63,719 bases of DNA, taken from positions 1 to 63,719 of the forward strand of contig CAMWLC010000009.1 in the NCBI GenBank assembly GCA_947174995.1, given 5' to 3'. This document shows positions 33,266 through 42,642 of the stretch, one piece after another. Every line of letters starts with the position of its first letter. Positions within the stretch are counted from its first letter, which is position 1. A model generated the notes under the pieces. It was not told the DNA's origin. It did no database searches and saw only the letters and a program-made list of their open reading frames with translations. A program made the position numbers and the translations under genes. The DNA is from an uncultured Porphyromonadaceae bacterium (lineage in GTDB: Bacteria; Bacteroidota; Bacteroidia; Bacteroidales; Muribaculaceae).

Positions 33266-34246
33266 TCATATAAAGGGACGCAGGAACGTGTAGGCTCCCC
33301 GCAACCCTAAGGCGGTGTAATGAAAGGCTCCCCTGAGCATCATGCGCCGCAGCGGGGAGAGGAGCGGAGTGCCCAGGGCACGTTCAAGCAGGGGACGCGC
33401 GAGTTCGGGATGCCCCTCGCGGCTGTAATGCGCCGCTAAAATCACCCTCCGGTAGGCCACCACCCTTCTCAGGCGGGCGCGGTCTTTCCTGCCGCTCTCA
33501 GCAAGCGTGTGCTCCACTATGTCGAGCACACGCTCCCATTTTCCGGCCTTAGAGGAGAAGTCCACTCCGGTGATGGACTGCGACTGGCAGTTGACCAGCA
33601 CCAGGGCTTTGTCTATTACTTTTATCTCGGGGGAGCCGAGCAGCAGGCGCACTCCGAGTTCCCAGTCGTCCCACTCCATCATGCCGCGCCGCCATCCCCC
33701 GGCACGCCGCAGCGTGGCGGCACGCACGGCATAATTCAGGGTGCTCAGGAAACTGTGCACGAGGTGCATGTCCACAGACTTCGCGTCAGACACGCGGCGG
33801 CTCAGCCGGGTGGTGCCGTCGAGCATCCTGCGGCACATGCGCCAGGCAACTATCTCCGTGGCCGGCTCGCGGTTGAAGATGTCCATGACGGCGGAGAGCA
33901 TTCCGGGGAGCATCACGTCGTCGGAGTCGAAAAAGGAGATTACCTCATCCTCGCACTCCCCCGGCGCGACACCGAATCCGGCCTCGAATCCCTTGCACCG
34001 CGCGGCGGAGGCGCCCCGCGTCGGCTCATCGGTGACGATGACCTCCAGCTCCGGGGCGGAGTGAAGCGCACCCCATTCCACGGCTGCCTCGCGGGTGCGG
34101 TCGGTAGAGGCATTGTCGGTCACGATAATCCTAAGCGGACGGTAATCCTGGGCTGCGATGCTGTCAAGGCAACACAGCAACTGCTCCTCCCGGTTGTAGA
34201 CCGGGACGATGACCGTGACTCTCCGCCTCTCGCCCAGGGATGACAT
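33266..34246 (-). CDS. Family 2 glycosyltransferase
   Basis: The 326-aa protein has a GT2 domain: VTVIVPVYNREEQLLCCLDS, PLRIIVTDNASTDRTREAAV and the metal motif ISFFDSDDVMLPGMLSAVM. It has no membrane segment in the catalytic part, and its C-terminal part is helical with basic residues. Donor and acceptor are unknown. It is convergent with gldN and probably works on envelope polysaccharide along with the two glycosyltransferases on the opposite side. Confidence 0.88.
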   Translation of the reverse strand: MSSLGERRRVTVIVPVYNREEQLLCCLDSIAAQDYRPLRIIVTDNASTDRTREAAVEWGALHSAPELEVIVTDEPTRGASAARCKGFEAGFGVAPGECEDEVISFFDSDDVMLPGMLSAVMDIFNREPATEIVAWRMCRRMLDGTTRLSRRVSDAKSVDMHLVHSFLSTLNYAVRAATLRRAGGWRRGMMEWDDWELGVRLLLGSPEIKVIDKALVLVNCQSQSITGVDFSSKAGKWERVLDIVEHTLAESGRKDRARLRRVVAYRRVILAAHYSREGHPELARPLLERALGTPLLSPLRRMMLRGAFHYTALGLRGAYTFLRPFI

Positions 34247-34375
34247 ATCCTTTCTTCAATAATTTGTAAATATACCTGCAAAGATAACAAATATCTTTGA
34301 GATTCGCACGCTTCACCGACACTAACGCGGGGGCGTGTGACGTTTAATTATCAGACATCTCATTTTTTCCGCCAC

Positions 34376-35491
34376 ATGAAAATTCTGATGATAGGGGATT
34401 TCTCCAATTTCCACGGATGCCTGGGAGCCGAGCTGCGCCGACGCGGACATGACGTCACGCTCGTCAGCGATGGCGGACGCTACATGCAGACCGGCTCCGA
34501 CATACTCCTCGCGCGCCGTCCCGGGGTCTTCGGTTCGCTGCGCTATCTTGCGGAGGTGTGCCGCGCCATGCGCAGCTGGAAAGGGTATGATGTGGTGCAG
34601 ATCATGAGTCCGCTCTTCCTCAACCTGCGCCCCACCCTGATACGCCGCGTGTTCGACCGTCTGCGCCGCCACAACCGCCGCGTATGCCTCACTTTCGCAA
34701 GCCTGGATGCCTGCATGGTCAGGATTCTGACCGAGGGTGAGATGTTCCGCTACAGCGAGTTTCGCGTGGGCAAGGCTCCCGCCCCCCTGGCGCTCGCCGA
34801 GCCGGAGACGGAACGGGCCTGGACCACACCCCTCATGCTGGACCACTGCCGCCACGTGCTGGGCGCGTGTGATATGGTCATGACCGCACTGTATGAATAT
34901 CACCGGGTGGCCAGCGAATCCGTGCCGGAAAAGAGCGTCTACGCAGGTATCCCCGTTGACTTTTCCGCGCTCCCTCCCTGCGCTTCGGGAGAAGCAGTGG
35001 AGAGCGGACGACCCGTCAGCATATTCATAGGGCGCAAGGGGGACTATGCCCTCTACAAGGGGACGGACATCCTCCTGGAGGCCGCCCGCGAGGTGGAGCG
35101 GACGATGCCCGGAAAATGCAGCGTCACTCTCGCCGAAAACCTTCCTTTGGCCGAATACCTGCGCCGTCTCGGAGAGGCCGACATAGTGCTTGACCAGATC
35201 TATTCCTACACTCCGGCCACCAACGCCCTGCAGGCCATGGCCATGGGAAAGGTGGCGGTGACGGGCGCCGAGCCGGAATATTACAACTTTATCGGCGAAA
35301 ACAATCTTCATCCGGCAGTGAACGTGCTTCCTGACCGCGAGAGCATCGTGGCTACGCTTCGCCATCTCGTGGAGGACGGGCGGGAAAGGAGACGGCTCAG
35401 GAGCGAGGGACCGGAATTCGTGAGGAAACACAACGACGTCAGAGTGGTGGCAGACCGCTTCGAGCAGGCATGGAGGGCCGCGGGAGCATGA
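34376..35491 (+). CDS. GT4-like glycosyltransferase
   Basis: The 371-aa product starts at MKILMIGDFSNFHGCLGAEL, after trimming a 13-codon extension. It has a GT-B fold with VTLVSDGGRYMQTGSDILLA, a middle segment with VSIFIGRKGDYALYKGTDIL and the donor-site region ADIVLDQIYSYTPATNALQA with EPEYYNFIGENN. The family of GT4 enzymes retains anomeric configuration, but the exact sugar cannot be assigned. It overlaps the next gene by 4 bp. Confidence 0.8.
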   Translation: MKILMIGDFSNFHGCLGAELRRRGHDVTLVSDGGRYMQTGSDILLARRPGVFGSLRYLAEVCRAMRSWKGYDVVQIMSPLFLNLRPTLIRRVFDRLRRHNRRVCLTFASLDACMVRILTEGEMFRYSEFRVGKAPAPLALAEPETERAWTTPLMLDHCRHVLGACDMVMTALYEYHRVASESVPEKSVYAGIPVDFSALPPCASGEAVESGRPVSIFIGRKGDYALYKGTDILLEAAREVERTMPGKCSVTLAENLPLAEYLRRLGEADIVLDQIYSYTPATNALQAMAMGKVAVTGAEPEYYNFIGENNLHPAVNVLPDRESIVATLRHLVEDGRERRRLRSEGPEFVRKHNDVRVVADRFEQAWRAAGA

Positions 35492-36360
35492 GCGGGAATT
35501 TCGTGCAGGATTGCGTGCCGGCTTCCGGGCCGGTCAGGGTGGATTATGCCGTCGTGACGTATGGCCCGGAGGGGATTTCGCGCGTGGCCTCCATGCTCCT
35601 TCCCCCCGCTCCCGGGGTGCGCTATGTGGTGTCGTGGCAGAATCATGACGGGGCCCCGGTGCCGGATGCCCTCGAGAGACCGGATGTCCTGGTGGTCCGC
35701 ACCTCCACGCGAGGCATCTCCCTCAACCGCAACAATGCCCTCTCGCACTGCGATGCGGACATCGTCATCTTCGCCGACGATGACCTGACTCTCTATCCCG
35801 GTGCTCCGGATGCGGTCAGGGAGGCTTACGCGCGGCATCCCGAAGCGCAGGTGATCACGTTCCGCTCGGATCACGGCGACCCGGGGCGATTTCCCCTCTC
35901 GGCCACAAGACTCGGCAGACGGCTCCCCAAGGGGTATTCCGTGGCAAGTTTCGAGATAACCATGCGCGGCCGGGCGGCACGAATATTGAGATGCTGTCCG
36001 GAAATGGGGGTCGGGGCACCCTCCATTCACGGGGGTGAGGATGAGCTGATACTCTGGACGGCCCTGCGCAACGGGCTTGAGACCCGGTTTGAACCGGCCG
36101 TGATATGCGCCCATCCGCATCCCTCCACAGGTCTGCGCGATATGCCCGCTCCGGGCAATCTCCGGGCTATCGGCTGCGCTATAGCGCTCATGTATCCCCT
36201 GACCGCCCCGCTCCGCATTCCCTTGAAGATATGGCGTCTGTGGCGCGACGGCAAAGGGAGGCTGCCAAGTGTCGCACTCCATATAGCGGCCGGAGCCCTC
36301 AAGGCTCCCGGCATATATTTCCGCAACCGGGATATTTTCAATATCAAGACCCGGGAGTGA
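35488..36360 (+). CDS. Glycosyltransferase-like protein (GT2 fold)
   Basis: The 290-aa protein has a GT-A pattern: YAVVTYGPEGISRVASMLLP near the start, STRGISLNRNNALSHCDADI with VIFADDDLTLYP (DDD metal motif), and GGEDELILWTALRNG in the second half. The C-terminal segment is hydrophobic (GCAIALMYPLTAPLRIPLKI) and may attach to the membrane. The start at 35488 gives the 4-bp overlap with the previous gene; 35470 is also possible. It is convergent with the GNAT-like gene and overlaps it by 17 bp at their ends. Confidence 0.78.
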   Translation: MSGNFVQDCVPASGPVRVDYAVVTYGPEGISRVASMLLPPAPGVRYVVSWQNHDGAPVPDALERPDVLVVRTSTRGISLNRNNALSHCDADIVIFADDDLTLYPGAPDAVREAYARHPEAQVITFRSDHGDPGRFPLSATRLGRRLPKGYSVASFEITMRGRAARILRCCPEMGVGAPSIHGGEDELILWTALRNGLETRFEPAVICAHPHPSTGLRDMPAPGNLRAIGCAIALMYPLTAPLRIPLKIWRLWRDGKGRLPSVALHIAAGALKAPGIYFRNRDIFNIKTRE

Positions 36361-37318
36361 GGGCCCAGCGGTCGAACGTCACGCCCGAGGCGCCATACGA
36401 GGCTTTCTGGCGCAGCAGTCCGCTGTTGAGATAACGCCCGTGGTCCTCATTGGACGTGCCGAAGTCAAAATATCGTTTTCCCCATCGGGCCGCCTCGGCC
36501 ATTACCCTGTCAAACAGCAGGGCGAGGGCATTTGCCTCGCGTCCGCGGGGAGTGGAGGCGATATACTGGGCATGGACCGCGGTGCCGGTGATGTAGAGGC
36601 ACACTCCGGCAACGAGTTCGTCGTCGAGACGCGCTTCGGCTATGCGGATATTGTCGGGAAAGCGCTCCATTAGCAGACGCAGCTCCGCGGCCGTATGCAC
36701 CGGCGAGGCACCGTGACGCTCCGCCAGGCAGAGGGATAGCATCTCCCAGAAAGGGGCGCAGTCGTCTGAATATCGAATCTCGCACCCTAACCGGGACGCC
36801 TGACGCAGGTGACGTCGCTGGAGGGTGTTGAAACCCCTCGGATCGCGCAGATCCACCGCCGAGGAGAGGTTGCTCTCCGTCAGACAGGCGCCGCTCCTGA
36901 AAAGCATATAGAGGTCTTCCTGGGCCGGGAAACGGGCGAATATCCAGGGGAGGGGCTTGTAATCCACTCCCTTGATTCCCTCCCTGCGGCACACATCGAG
37001 CCACACGCGCCACATATCCATCATGTCGTTGGCGTCGAAATGTGCGGCGGAGGTGACCCATCCCCCGTAGGTGAGTCCCTGATGGGAATGGAGTATTCCG
37101 TCAGGAGTGATGTTTGCCGGAAGGAGCGCGAGCAGTTTTCCCCCTCTGTAAGCCATCATCGAATGGTCGGCGAAACGATCGGCATGATAGTCCATGTAAT
37201 TGCGGTCGAAGAGGAATGTAGCGTTTCGGGCGCGCCGGCACACGAAGTCATTCCACTCTTCCGATTCCGCCGGGGAGTAAAGGCGTATCTCCCAGGGTGC
37301 GGGACTCATCGTATCCAT
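36344..37318 (-). CDS. GNAT/FemAB-like acyltransferase
   Basis: The 324-aa protein has the two-domain look of FemAB/GNAT proteins: YSPAESEEWNDFVCRRARNA at the start, HLRQASRLGCEIRYSDD in the middle, and a second GNAT part ARLDDELVAGVCLYITGTAV with RYFDFGTSNEDHGRYLNSGL. Such proteins often transfer amino-acid or acyl groups to lipid or polysaccharide intermediates. It has no signal peptide. The start overlaps the end of the EnvC-like gene by 13 bp, so the two are probably co-transcribed. The substrate is unknown. Confidence 0.75.
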   Translation of the reverse strand: MDTMSPAPWEIRLYSPAESEEWNDFVCRRARNATFLFDRNYMDYHADRFADHSMMAYRGGKLLALLPANITPDGILHSHQGLTYGGWVTSAAHFDANDMMDMWRVWLDVCRREGIKGVDYKPLPWIFARFPAQEDLYMLFRSGACLTESNLSSAVDLRDPRGFNTLQRRHLRQASRLGCEIRYSDDCAPFWEMLSLCLAERHGASPVHTAAELRLLMERFPDNIRIAEARLDDELVAGVCLYITGTAVHAQYIASTPRGREANALALLFDRVMAEAARWGKRYFDFGTSNEDHGRYLNSGLLRQKASYGASGVTFDRWALTPGS

Positions 37319-39081
37319 TGCATGGGATTCAGTTTCTCACGGTTTTTCCACACCTCGAAGTGTAGCGAGCCCACACTCTTGTTGCCCGAGTCGGGAGCCG
37401 CCTTGCCGACACTCTGACCGACCTTGACGTTGTCGCCCACCTTGACGGAGGCACCGGAGAGGTTGCCGTAGACGGTGTAATAATTGCCGTGGCTGAGTAT
37501 CACCACCGTGCCGAATCCCGGGATAGCGTACACTCCCGACACCTTACCCGCATACACGGCCTTGGCCACCGCCCCCGGGGAGACTTCGATGTCGATGCCG
37601 GGATTGTCATACATCACATCCGGGAGCTTGGGGAGGGCATGGCGTCCGAACTGGCTCGTGACACGGAAATGGCCGTCCACGGGGCGGGGCAGCGAGCCTC
37701 GCATTGACTCGAAATTGCCCGCGGCAGCCTTCGTAGCGGGAGTTTTTGCCGCTGGAGTCTTGGTCTCAGGCGTCTTGACGGCCGGAGTCTTGGGAGGCGT
37801 GGCCGGGGTCGCGGTTTTCTCATGCTTGTCGCGTCGGCGGCGCGCATCGTTGTGGGTGCGCTTTTTCTCTTTCTCCGCCTCTTTCTGTCTCTCTTTCTCG
37901 GCTCGCTCGGCCTCCTTGCGGGCTTTTTCTGCAGCCTTGCGGGCCTCTTCGGCAGCCTTGGCTTTTTTCTCCGCCTCGGCCTTCGCCTTGGCATCGGCCT
38001 TTGCCTTTGCCTTGCGCTCGGCCTCCAGACGCTCCTGTTCCGCACGGCGGGCAGCCTCTTCAGCCTTGCGGGCCGCCTCGGCTTTGCGGGCTGCCTCGGC
38101 CTGACGGGCCGCTTCCGCCTGACGGGCCTCCTCGGCCTTACGGGCCGCCTCTTCGCGTGCCGCCTGTTCGCGCCGCTTTCTCTCGGCCTCCTCACGGCGT
38201 GCTTTTTCGGCGGCAGCCTGTTCGGCAGCTATAAGTGCCGCCACACGGTTGCCCAGCATATTGGCTTCCGCCTGCTTGCGCGCGAGATGGGCATTCAGCT
38301 CGGCACCATGATTCCGGAGTTCCGTGATGAGTTTGTTCTGGCGCGCGGTTTGTTCCTCAAGACGTACCTTAGCATCCCTCTCCTTGCCGAGAGTGGTCTT
38401 GTAGTCGGCGCGTGTGGCGTTCAGTTCCCGGGTCTGCCCCTTGAGGAGGGCTACACGGGCGTTTATGGCCTGAGTCTGCTTGTCACGCCACTGCGAGAAA
38501 CGCTTGAGATAGCGCATACGGCGCATGGCCTGATTGAAATTGCTTGAGGAGAACAGGAATGCCAAGGCCGACTGGTTCTTGCGCGTGAGACGCATCTTCT
38601 TGACGGCCTTGAGATACTCCTCGCGCATCAGGGCCAACTCCTTCTCCCCTCTCTCTATCTCCTCCTCAAGCGTACCTATGCGGGATGAGAGGGCCGTCAC
38701 TCTCCCCTCCAGCTGTCCCACAGTCTTGCGTGAGGCATCCACCTGCGATGACAGGCGGGAGAGATCGGCGAGCCCTGACTGTATCTTGGCGTCGTTCGCC
38801 CGGATTTCAGCTTGTGTGCGCTTGATTTCCTTCTGGGTCTCCTCCTGCTGGCGGCGTGCCTCGGCCGATGTGCCCTTGGCGGGGGTGCCTTTGGCGGACT
38901 TCCCCTTTGCGGGAGTGCCCTTGGAGGTGCTCTTCTTCTGTTTCTTTTTCGCACTCTTGGACGTGCCGGAGGCGTTACCCGCGCGCCGGGCCACCTTCTG
39001 CTGCGGAGCGGGGAGTTCCGCGGCCCGGGCGGGAGCGGAGGCAAAAGCCATCAGGAGAATAAATATGGTCAGGAAGCGCAT
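37306..39081 (-). CDS. EnvC-like murein hydrolase activator with degenerate M23 domain
   Basis: The 591-aa protein starts at MRFLTIFILLMAFASAPARA, a signal peptide. A Lys/Ala-rich region and a long coiled coil follow (IKRTQAEIRANDAKIQSGLA and on). A very long Ala/Glu/Lys/Arg repeat region comes next (about 275-425, units like EAARKAEEARQAE). A C-terminal LytM domain closes the protein (about 480-591). In that domain the HxxD metal pair is altered (NPGID) and the HxH motif has lost its first His (SLHFEVW). It therefore probably lacks peptidase activity and works as an activator of cell-wall amidases, as EnvC does. Confidence 0.85.
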   Translation of the reverse strand: MRFLTIFILLMAFASAPARAAELPAPQQKVARRAGNASGTSKSAKKKQKKSTSKGTPAKGKSAKGTPAKGTSAEARRQQEETQKEIKRTQAEIRANDAKIQSGLADLSRLSSQVDASRKTVGQLEGRVTALSSRIGTLEEEIERGEKELALMREEYLKAVKKMRLTRKNQSALAFLFSSSNFNQAMRRMRYLKRFSQWRDKQTQAINARVALLKGQTRELNATRADYKTTLGKERDAKVRLEEQTARQNKLITELRNHGAELNAHLARKQAEANMLGNRVAALIAAEQAAAEKARREEAERKRREQAAREEAARKAEEARQAEAARQAEAARKAEAARKAEEAARRAEQERLEAERKAKAKADAKAKAEAEKKAKAAEEARKAAEKARKEAERAEKERQKEAEKEKKRTHNDARRRRDKHEKTATPATPPKTPAVKTPETKTPAAKTPATKAAAGNFESMRGSLPRPVDGHFRVTSQFGRHALPKLPDVMYDNPGIDIEVSPGAVAKAVYAGKVSGVYAIPGFGTVVILSHGNYYTVYGNLSGASVKVGDNVKVGQSVGKAAPDSGNKSVGSLHFEVWKNREKLNPMQWIR

Positions 39082-39091
39082 CGTCAGTCTA

Positions 39092-39440
39092 AGACCCCAT
39101 CTCACAAGAAATGTTAAACGCCGGGGTCGCAGATGTGCACCGGATTTGGCCTTGCACTGCGAGGGAGCATAGCGGGCTATGCGACTGAGCCAAAATGCCG
39201 AAGACGGTGTACATCTGCGAGTCTGATCACAATTCTTATTGAGAATCACGGTAAATCTAATATTAACATTTTAACAATTCATGCCCAATAATCTTAGAGA
39301 TGTTGCCATGTCCGGTATCTTTCCGGTGAATTTCGCCTCTCTCTCCGGTCACAACCATTAGATTGCTCCCTGCGAGACAGACGAAATTCCCTCGAAAAGC
39401 GACCGCCCCGGGCGTTAACATTTCTTGTGAGATGGGGTCT
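39092..39440. repeat. 349-bp element with 35-bp inverted arms, enclosing repeat copy 3
   Basis: The left arm (39092-39126) and the right arm (39406-39440) are near-perfect inverted repeats, beginning AGACCCCATCTCACAAGAAA. No open frame of note lies between them. Copy 3 of the dispersed repeat directly follows the left arm. No clear target duplication is seen. It fills the 363-base gap between the EnvC-like and DUF4292-like genes, and a non-autonomous mobile element is likely. Confidence 0.6.
39128..39219 (+). repeat. Dispersed structured repeat, copy 3
   Basis: Arms CGCAGATGTGCACCG (39128-39142) and CGGTGTACATCTGCG (39205-39219) pair almost fully. Between them is the core with GAGGGAGCATAGCGGGCTAT and the inner hairpin GCATAG-CGGG-CTATGC. 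Confidence 0.75.
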
Positions 39441-39444
39441 AAGT

Positions 39445-40260
39445 TCAGAATTTAAGAAGTCTCTTCAGGGGTACGCGCACATAGTCGGAAGAGGGAACGA
39501 ACCGCCTTATGGGCTGCGCCTTCCCGGAGGGTGTCTCGAGCTGGAGCTGACCCTCCACGGAGGTGGGTCCGATGGCGGCGATGATGTCGAGCAGGGTCTT
39601 GCCCCCACGGTCGCGGGTATAATCCATCTGCACGTAGTCATCGCATCCCTCTATCTCCACAACGAGAGAGGCGGGCGCGAGATCCTCGGTCAGCACATAT
39701 CCGTATCTCGCTCCGTCGGGTTGCCATTCGTCCGCAGGCACGAGGAGCAACTCGCCGCTGTCCGGGTCATCCTCCTCGGCGGGATAACATTCCAGACCGG
39801 AGGCCATGTCGGCCGAGACGGGACCGTGGCCGCATATCACCACATTCCCCAGAAGGAAATCTTGGAAATCGGTCAACGTGCCGGGAAAGAATTTCTCCAG
39901 AGCCGTCACAGGGAGGCGCGTCATGGTGCGCTTCATCTTGTTGACCAGGGTGATGGAGTCGGTGTCCATCTCTATGCGGGCGGCCTCTCCGACGAAGGGG
40001 GCCGTGAGAGACATCACGAGCAGGGAGTCCCTCACCATATAGAGCTTCATTCCGGGCGAGACGGGGAGTCCCTCCATGCGGAACTTCCCCTTGACCGTCA
40101 CCTCTTCCCAGGGCTTGTATGCCGCTTCCATACGGGAGGCAAGGGCACGCATCTCCTTTTTGGACAATATGCCATTAGACGATGAGCCTGAGGCGGACGC
40201 GGGCAAGACCGAGACAAGAAGGAGGAGCAGTGTTATGCTTTGTTTCAGTATTCTTTTCAT
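39445..40260 (-). CDS. DUF4292-like exported protein
   Basis: The 271-aa protein has a signal peptide (LLLLLVSVLPASA) and the layout of DUF4292 proteins of Bacteroidetes. An early KPWEEVTVKGKFRMEG precedes KLYMVRDSLLVMSLTAPFVG, TALEKFFPGTLTDFQDFLLG and a beta-rich C-terminal half. Fold analogies link these to LolA/LolB-like lipid-binding proteins, and a role in envelope biogenesis is likely. It follows the TPR gene by 5 bp and probably shares its transcript. Confidence 0.82.
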   Translation of the reverse strand: MKRILKQSITLLLLLVSVLPASASGSSSNGILSKKEMRALASRMEAAYKPWEEVTVKGKFRMEGLPVSPGMKLYMVRDSLLVMSLTAPFVGEAARIEMDTDSITLVNKMKRTMTRLPVTALEKFFPGTLTDFQDFLLGNVVICGHGPVSADMASGLECYPAEEDDPDSGELLLVPADEWQPDGARYGYVLTEDLAPASLVVEIEGCDDYVQMDYTRDRGGKTLLDIIAAIGPTSVEGQLQLETPSGKAQPIRRFVPSSDYVRVPLKRLLKF

Positions 40261-40265
40261 CCTGA

Positions 40266-42086
40266 TTAAGGAACGCGCCTTGACTTCACTTTATTTTGAA
40301 TTTCCTTATTGTCCGGCTCCGTTTCAAGGGCCTTTTTCCAATTTTCCACGGCCTGGTCCGTTTTTCCGAGTTTGTAATATATGTCGCCCAGGTGGTCATA
40401 GAAGTCGGCCGAAAGGATTTCCTCCTGCTGCGCTGCGATATCGATAGCCTTGAGCTGCTCCTCCATGGCCCCTTCGTAGTCACCGCTCAGATAGAGTATC
40501 CATGCGTGGGTGTCGATGAATGTGGGATTGTCGGGTCGCATTTCGATGGCTTCGCGGCTCATAAGCGAGGCTTTCTCCAGGTCACCTCCGGAGAGGGCGA
40601 GGAAATATGCGTAATTGTTGAGCGTGAGGGGATTATAAGGATCGAAAAATAGGGAGTTGTCATACGCCCTGAAAGCCCTTTCGGAATCCTTCAGCTCATA
40701 CAGGGCGTCGCCAAGCAACGTGTAAAGGGAGGCTGCAAGGCGCCCGTTCTCCGCTCCGAGCGAGCTGCGCAGACGTTTGTCGGTCAGAAGGCTGTCGGGA
40801 TCGGCGGAGGGGATGATGGAGGCGAGAATATCCCTGTACTCTTGCGCCGCCCGGGCGGGTTGCCCGAGCTGCACGAGTGATATACCGTAAATCTGACGGT
40901 CAGGTATACCCGGCTCCACGTGTTGCGCCATGCGTTCATACACCTCTATGGTGCGGGCAAAATCACTCTCGCGAAACATCATTCCCAGCAGTGTGCTCCA
41001 GGTGTCGGTGTTGGTCGGATCCAGGTCGGTAGCATACTCCAGCGTCTCGGCGGCTGCCTCAAGATCCTTCACCGTGTAGTAATAGAGACTGGCGAAGGTG
41101 AGTATCTTGGGGTCGTGGGGATAACGCTCGCGGAGATTCGCCACCAGTGACGCGGCGCGTCCTGTGTGGTCGATGCTGTCGGCCATCAGACGCCCTATGT
41201 ATTCTCCGGCACGGGAAATCTTGTCATCCACGTCCAGGTCGTCGGAAATCAATCCTTCGTAGGTCTTCTGGTCGAAAAGGAGCGTGTCTCCCTGCGCTCC
41301 GTAATATTGGGCGAGGGCGAATTTGGGCATATAACTGTCCGGGGCGAGCCGTTCGGCGTCGAGATAATCCACCAGGGCGTTGCCGGGATTGTCGAGATAT
41401 TCCCACACGCTGCCGCGCACTATGCGGAATGCGGCGTTGGCGGGACTCCTGCGCACCAGCGAGTCGGCTTCCGCCAAGGCTGCGATGGTGTCCTGCTCGT
41501 GAATGTAGATGGATATCTTGCGCATGGCAAGTTGCGGCGTGGGGCCTTCGAGCGTCTCGTAACGGTTCAGGGTCTCCACGCCATCCCGGTTGCGCCCCAT
41601 GCGGATATACACGTCGGAGAGTTCGGGGAGAATCTCGGTGTGAGCCGGAAAGAGTTTCTCTATTCTCTCGTAGACTCTCGCGGCTTCGGGCAGGGCGTCC
41701 ATCTGCGAGGCCCAGTAGGCATAGAGAGCCGATTCGCTGAAGTCATCGGGATATGCGTCCACATAGCGCGAGGCCAGCTGCAGGGTATGCTTCAATTCGG
41801 CGGGGGATCGCAGCGAGTCGATTTCGGCCATAAGACGATGGGTGGCCCGGAGCCAAGCCGCTTCGGGAAACGTGGGGTCGGTGTCCAGGGCCTTGGCCGA
41901 ATACTCGTAGGCGAGATCATACTTCTCCTCCGCCCCGGCACGCGAGGCCAGACGGAAATAATGGCGCGCCTTGGCACGCGCCGCGGTCTCCGCACGCGGA
42001 CCCGAGGCCAGCGCGGCGGACACGCTCAACACGGCCACAGCCAGAAGCGAGGCCAGACGGAGCAAACGTATACGGTGTGCAGCCAT
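40266..42086 (-). CDS. Exported TPR-repeat protein
   Basis: The 606-aa product starts at MAAHRIRLLRLASLLAVAVL, with a signal peptide ending near SAALASG. It has many TPR units across the length, such as YEYSAKALDTDPTFPEAAWL, LAQYYGAQGDTLLFD, AAETLEYATDLDPTNTDTWS and ERAFRAYDNSLFFDPYNPLT. It is periplasmic or outer-membrane associated and works as a protein scaffold. A chaperone role in envelope assembly is possible. The gene order dut, TPR, DUF4292, then the EnvC-like gene suggests a loose envelope operon. Start at 42086 chosen because the upstream frame overlaps dut. Confidence 0.85.
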   Translation of the reverse strand: MAAHRIRLLRLASLLAVAVLSVSAALASGPRAETAARAKARHYFRLASRAGAEEKYDLAYEYSAKALDTDPTFPEAAWLRATHRLMAEIDSLRSPAELKHTLQLASRYVDAYPDDFSESALYAYWASQMDALPEAARVYERIEKLFPAHTEILPELSDVYIRMGRNRDGVETLNRYETLEGPTPQLAMRKISIYIHEQDTIAALAEADSLVRRSPANAAFRIVRGSVWEYLDNPGNALVDYLDAERLAPDSYMPKFALAQYYGAQGDTLLFDQKTYEGLISDDLDVDDKISRAGEYIGRLMADSIDHTGRAASLVANLRERYPHDPKILTFASLYYYTVKDLEAAAETLEYATDLDPTNTDTWSTLLGMMFRESDFARTIEVYERMAQHVEPGIPDRQIYGISLVQLGQPARAAQEYRDILASIIPSADPDSLLTDKRLRSSLGAENGRLAASLYTLLGDALYELKDSERAFRAYDNSLFFDPYNPLTLNNYAYFLALSGGDLEKASLMSREAIEMRPDNPTFIDTHAWILYLSGDYEGAMEEQLKAIDIAAQQEEILSADFYDHLGDIYYKLGKTDQAVENWKKALETEPDNKEIQNKVKSRRVP

Positions 42087-42091
42087 CCTTC

Positions 42092-42538
42092 TCAGTCGGT
42101 GCCTGTGTGGCCGAAGGCCCCGTTCTCGCGCTGCGTGGTGTCGAGTTTCTCGGCAGCTTCCCAGCTGACGTGGGAATACTGCTTTATCACCATCTGACAC
42201 ACCCTCTCTCCGTCATTGACCACAAAGTCATCCTCACCGAGATTGATGAGAATCACGGCGATCTCGCCCCGGTAGTCGGCATCGACCGTGCCCGGGGAAT
42301 TGACCACGGTCAGGCCGTAGTTGAGGCTCAGGCCGGAGCGGGGACGTATCTGACATTCATATCCCACGGGGAGCTGCATATACAGCCCCGTGGGTATGAG
42401 GGCACGCTGCATGCTCTTGATGGTGACGGGACCCTCGGGGAGATAGGCCCTGACATCCATTCCCGCCGCGCCCGGAGTTTCGTAGGCCGGCAGCGGGTGA
42501 TGGCTCTTGTTGATTATCTTGACTTTTACTTCTTCCAT
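42092..42538 (-). CDS. dut: dUTP diphosphatase
   Basis: The 148-aa enzyme hydrolyses dUTP to dUMP and PPi, providing dTTP precursors and keeping uracil out of DNA. All five trimeric dUTPase motifs are visible: GAAGMDVRAYLP, IRPRSGLSLNYGLTV, SPGTVDADYRGEIAVI, GERVCQMVI and the C-terminal RENGAFGHTGTD flexible arm. The start at MEEVKVKIINKSHHPL is after a long false upstream extension. The next gene starts 5 bp after its stop. Confidence 0.96.
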   Translation of the reverse strand: MEEVKVKIINKSHHPLPAYETPGAAGMDVRAYLPEGPVTIKSMQRALIPTGLYMQLPVGYECQIRPRSGLSLNYGLTVVNSPGTVDADYRGEIAVILINLGEDDFVVNDGERVCQMVIKQYSHVSWEAAEKLDTTQRENGAFGHTGTD

Positions 42539-42575
42539 ATTTTGCTTATGAGTCCTGAGGTTACAAGGATACAAC

Positions 42576-42607
42576 AAAAAAGGCTGTGTCCGCGGTTGGA
42601 CACAGCC
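42576..42607 (-). terminator. Intrinsic terminator of the ferredoxin gene
   Basis: A 10-bp perfect stem GGCTGTGTCC / GGACACAGCC (42582-42607) is followed on the minus strand by TTTTTTGTTG. Confidence 0.75.
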
Positions 42608-42642
42608 GGAATTTCTTGCGTTTTTTGCCGTCGGCGCTCCGA

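Noticed and set aside
37614..38195. Arg/Pro-rich frames in the EnvC-like repeat region
   Set aside because: They arise from reading the Ala/Glu/Lys repeat DNA in other frames.
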